Shown here one piece after another: positions 63,339-64,000 of a stretch of 64,000 bases of DNA (its first letter is position 1; each line of letters opens with the position of its first letter). Made by a program: the position numbers and the translations under genes. The stretch spans positions 1-64,000 of the forward strand of contig JADIZR010000014.1 of assembly GCA_016704655.1 (NCBI GenBank), in the 5' to 3' direction. A model generated the notes under the pieces. It was not told where the DNA came from. It was given only the letters and a program-made list of their open reading frames with translations, and did no database searches. The DNA comes from Pseudomonadota bacterium (lineage in GTDB: Bacteria; Pseudomonadota; Gammaproteobacteria; Steroidobacterales; Steroidobacteraceae).

Positions 63339-64000
63339 ATGGCACGCTTCTTCATCGACCGGCCGATCTTCGCGTGGGTCATCGCGATCATCATCATGCT
63401 GGCGGGCGGCCTCGCGATCACGCAGCTGCCGATCTCGATGTACCCCAACATCGCCCCGCCCGCGGTGACGATCAGCGCCAACTACCCGGGCGCGTCGGCG
63501 AGGGTCGTACAGGACGCGGTGACGCAGATCATCGAGCGCAACATGAAGGGCCTCGACGGCCTGATCTACATGTCTGCGACCAGCGACGCCTCGGGTAACG
63601 CGTCGATCACCCTCACGTTCGAATCCGGTACCGACCCGGACATCGCCCAGGTCCAGGTGCAGAACAAGCTGCAGCTGGCGATGCCCTCGCTGCCGCAGGA
63701 AGTGCAGCGCCAGGGCGTCAACGTGACCAAGTCGCGCAGCGGTTTCCTCATGGTCATCGCGTTCGTCTCGAAGGACGGCAGCATGACGCGTGACGACATC
63801 TCGGATTACGTCGGCGCGAACCTGGTCGACCCGCTGAGCCGCGTCCCGGGCGTGGGCACGGTGCAGCTCTTCGGATCCCCGTACGCGATGCGCATCTGGC
63901 TCGACCCGAACAAGCTCGAGACGTATGGCCTCGCCGTGGGCGACATCATCACGGCGGTGCGCGCCCAGAACGCCCAGGTCACGATCGGCCAGCTCGGTGG
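63339..64000 (+). CDS. AcrB/MexB-type RND pump, 5' part only
   Basis: The first 220 residues of an RND pump, cut by the window end. [20 protein letters not shown] and [26 protein letters not shown] are typical of AcrB/MexB (HAE1). It starts 10 bases after the adaptor. Residues [22 protein letters not shown] and [14 protein letters not shown] belong to the porter domain. Confidence 0.93.
   Translation, partial: MARFFIDRPIFAWVIAIIIMLAGGLAITQLPISMYPNIAPPAVTISANYPGASARVVQDAVTQIIERNMKGLDGLIYMSATSDASGNASITLTFESGTDPDIAQVQVQNKLQLAMPSLPQEVQRQGVNVTKSRSGFLMVIAFVSKDGSMTRDDISDYVGANLVDPLSRVPGVGTVQLFGSPYAMRIWLDPNKLETYGLAVGDIITAVRAQNAQVTIGQLG

Overview
The window is GC-rich chromosomal DNA from a gammaproteobacterium. 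The best fit is the Xanthomonadales/Steroidobacterales side of the class: AlgZ/AlgR next to hemCDXY, a xerC-hslVU-DUF971-ubiE-ubiJ-ubiB block, UbiK, an MlaFED-type lipid ABC system and tripartite RND pumps. I saw no rRNA, tRNA or CRISPR array. Gene density is high, and many neighbours overlap by ATGA or GTGA. The taxonomic placement is inference from gene content, not from a marker-gene comparison.

Layout. 1-2.3 kb is a graveyard: relics of a [NiFe]-hydrogenase large subunit, a GcvH-like lipoyl protein and an ArsR regulator, each read in several frames. 2.3-12.3 kb is a sulfur island. On the minus strand it carries a Tat-exported molybdopterin oxidoreductase, a 4Fe-4S subunit, an NrfD-type membrane subunit, a split YeeE/YedE sulfur transporter and a rhodanese that lacks its cysteine. 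A second block holds an ArsR-rhodanese fusion, an MFS transporter, a DsrE protein and a cysteine desulfurase, with a small rhodanese and a broken DUF4395 gene on the plus strand. 12.4-15.4 kb has an SCP2-like exported protein, ubiK and a sigma-54/NtrC-type glnK-amtB unit.

15.6-33.4 kb is housekeeping: algZR, hemC-hemD-hemX-hemY (hemD with a one-base frameshift), a flavin reductase, dapF-DUF484-xerC, hslVU and ubiEJ. ubiB follows, then two small enzyme pairs, a GGDEF/EAL protein, the MCE lipid transporter operon, a Kef-type antiporter and dps. 46.4-52.7 kb is a TetR-tolC-adaptor-RND cassette closed by a perfect 31-bp hairpin. 53.5-60.1 kb is an envelope module: LTA-synthase-like sulfatase, four-repeat membrane protein and Omp85 protein. 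It sits beside a two-component system whose kinase is frameshifted and whose regulator has lost its N-terminus. A GntR regulator, a 53-residue membrane peptide and a perfect 22-bp operator lie next to it. The window ends with malate dehydrogenase and a second RND pump, cut by the window edge.

How it works together. The sulfur island looks built to reduce or interconvert polysulfide or thiosulfate at the membrane and pass sulfane sulfur through rhodanese/DsrE carriers under ArsR control. The dead hydrogenase next to it suggests the electron donor once was H2. The most unusual signal in the DNA itself is a family of intergenic low-complexity hairpins (heptamers such as TTAGGGG, or GTGAGTA-like repeats). 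Each is marked by the octamer TCCGACTA or a part of it, and they sit around hslV, hslU, ubiB, mdh and a DUF4124 gene, where they often replace the ribosome binding site.
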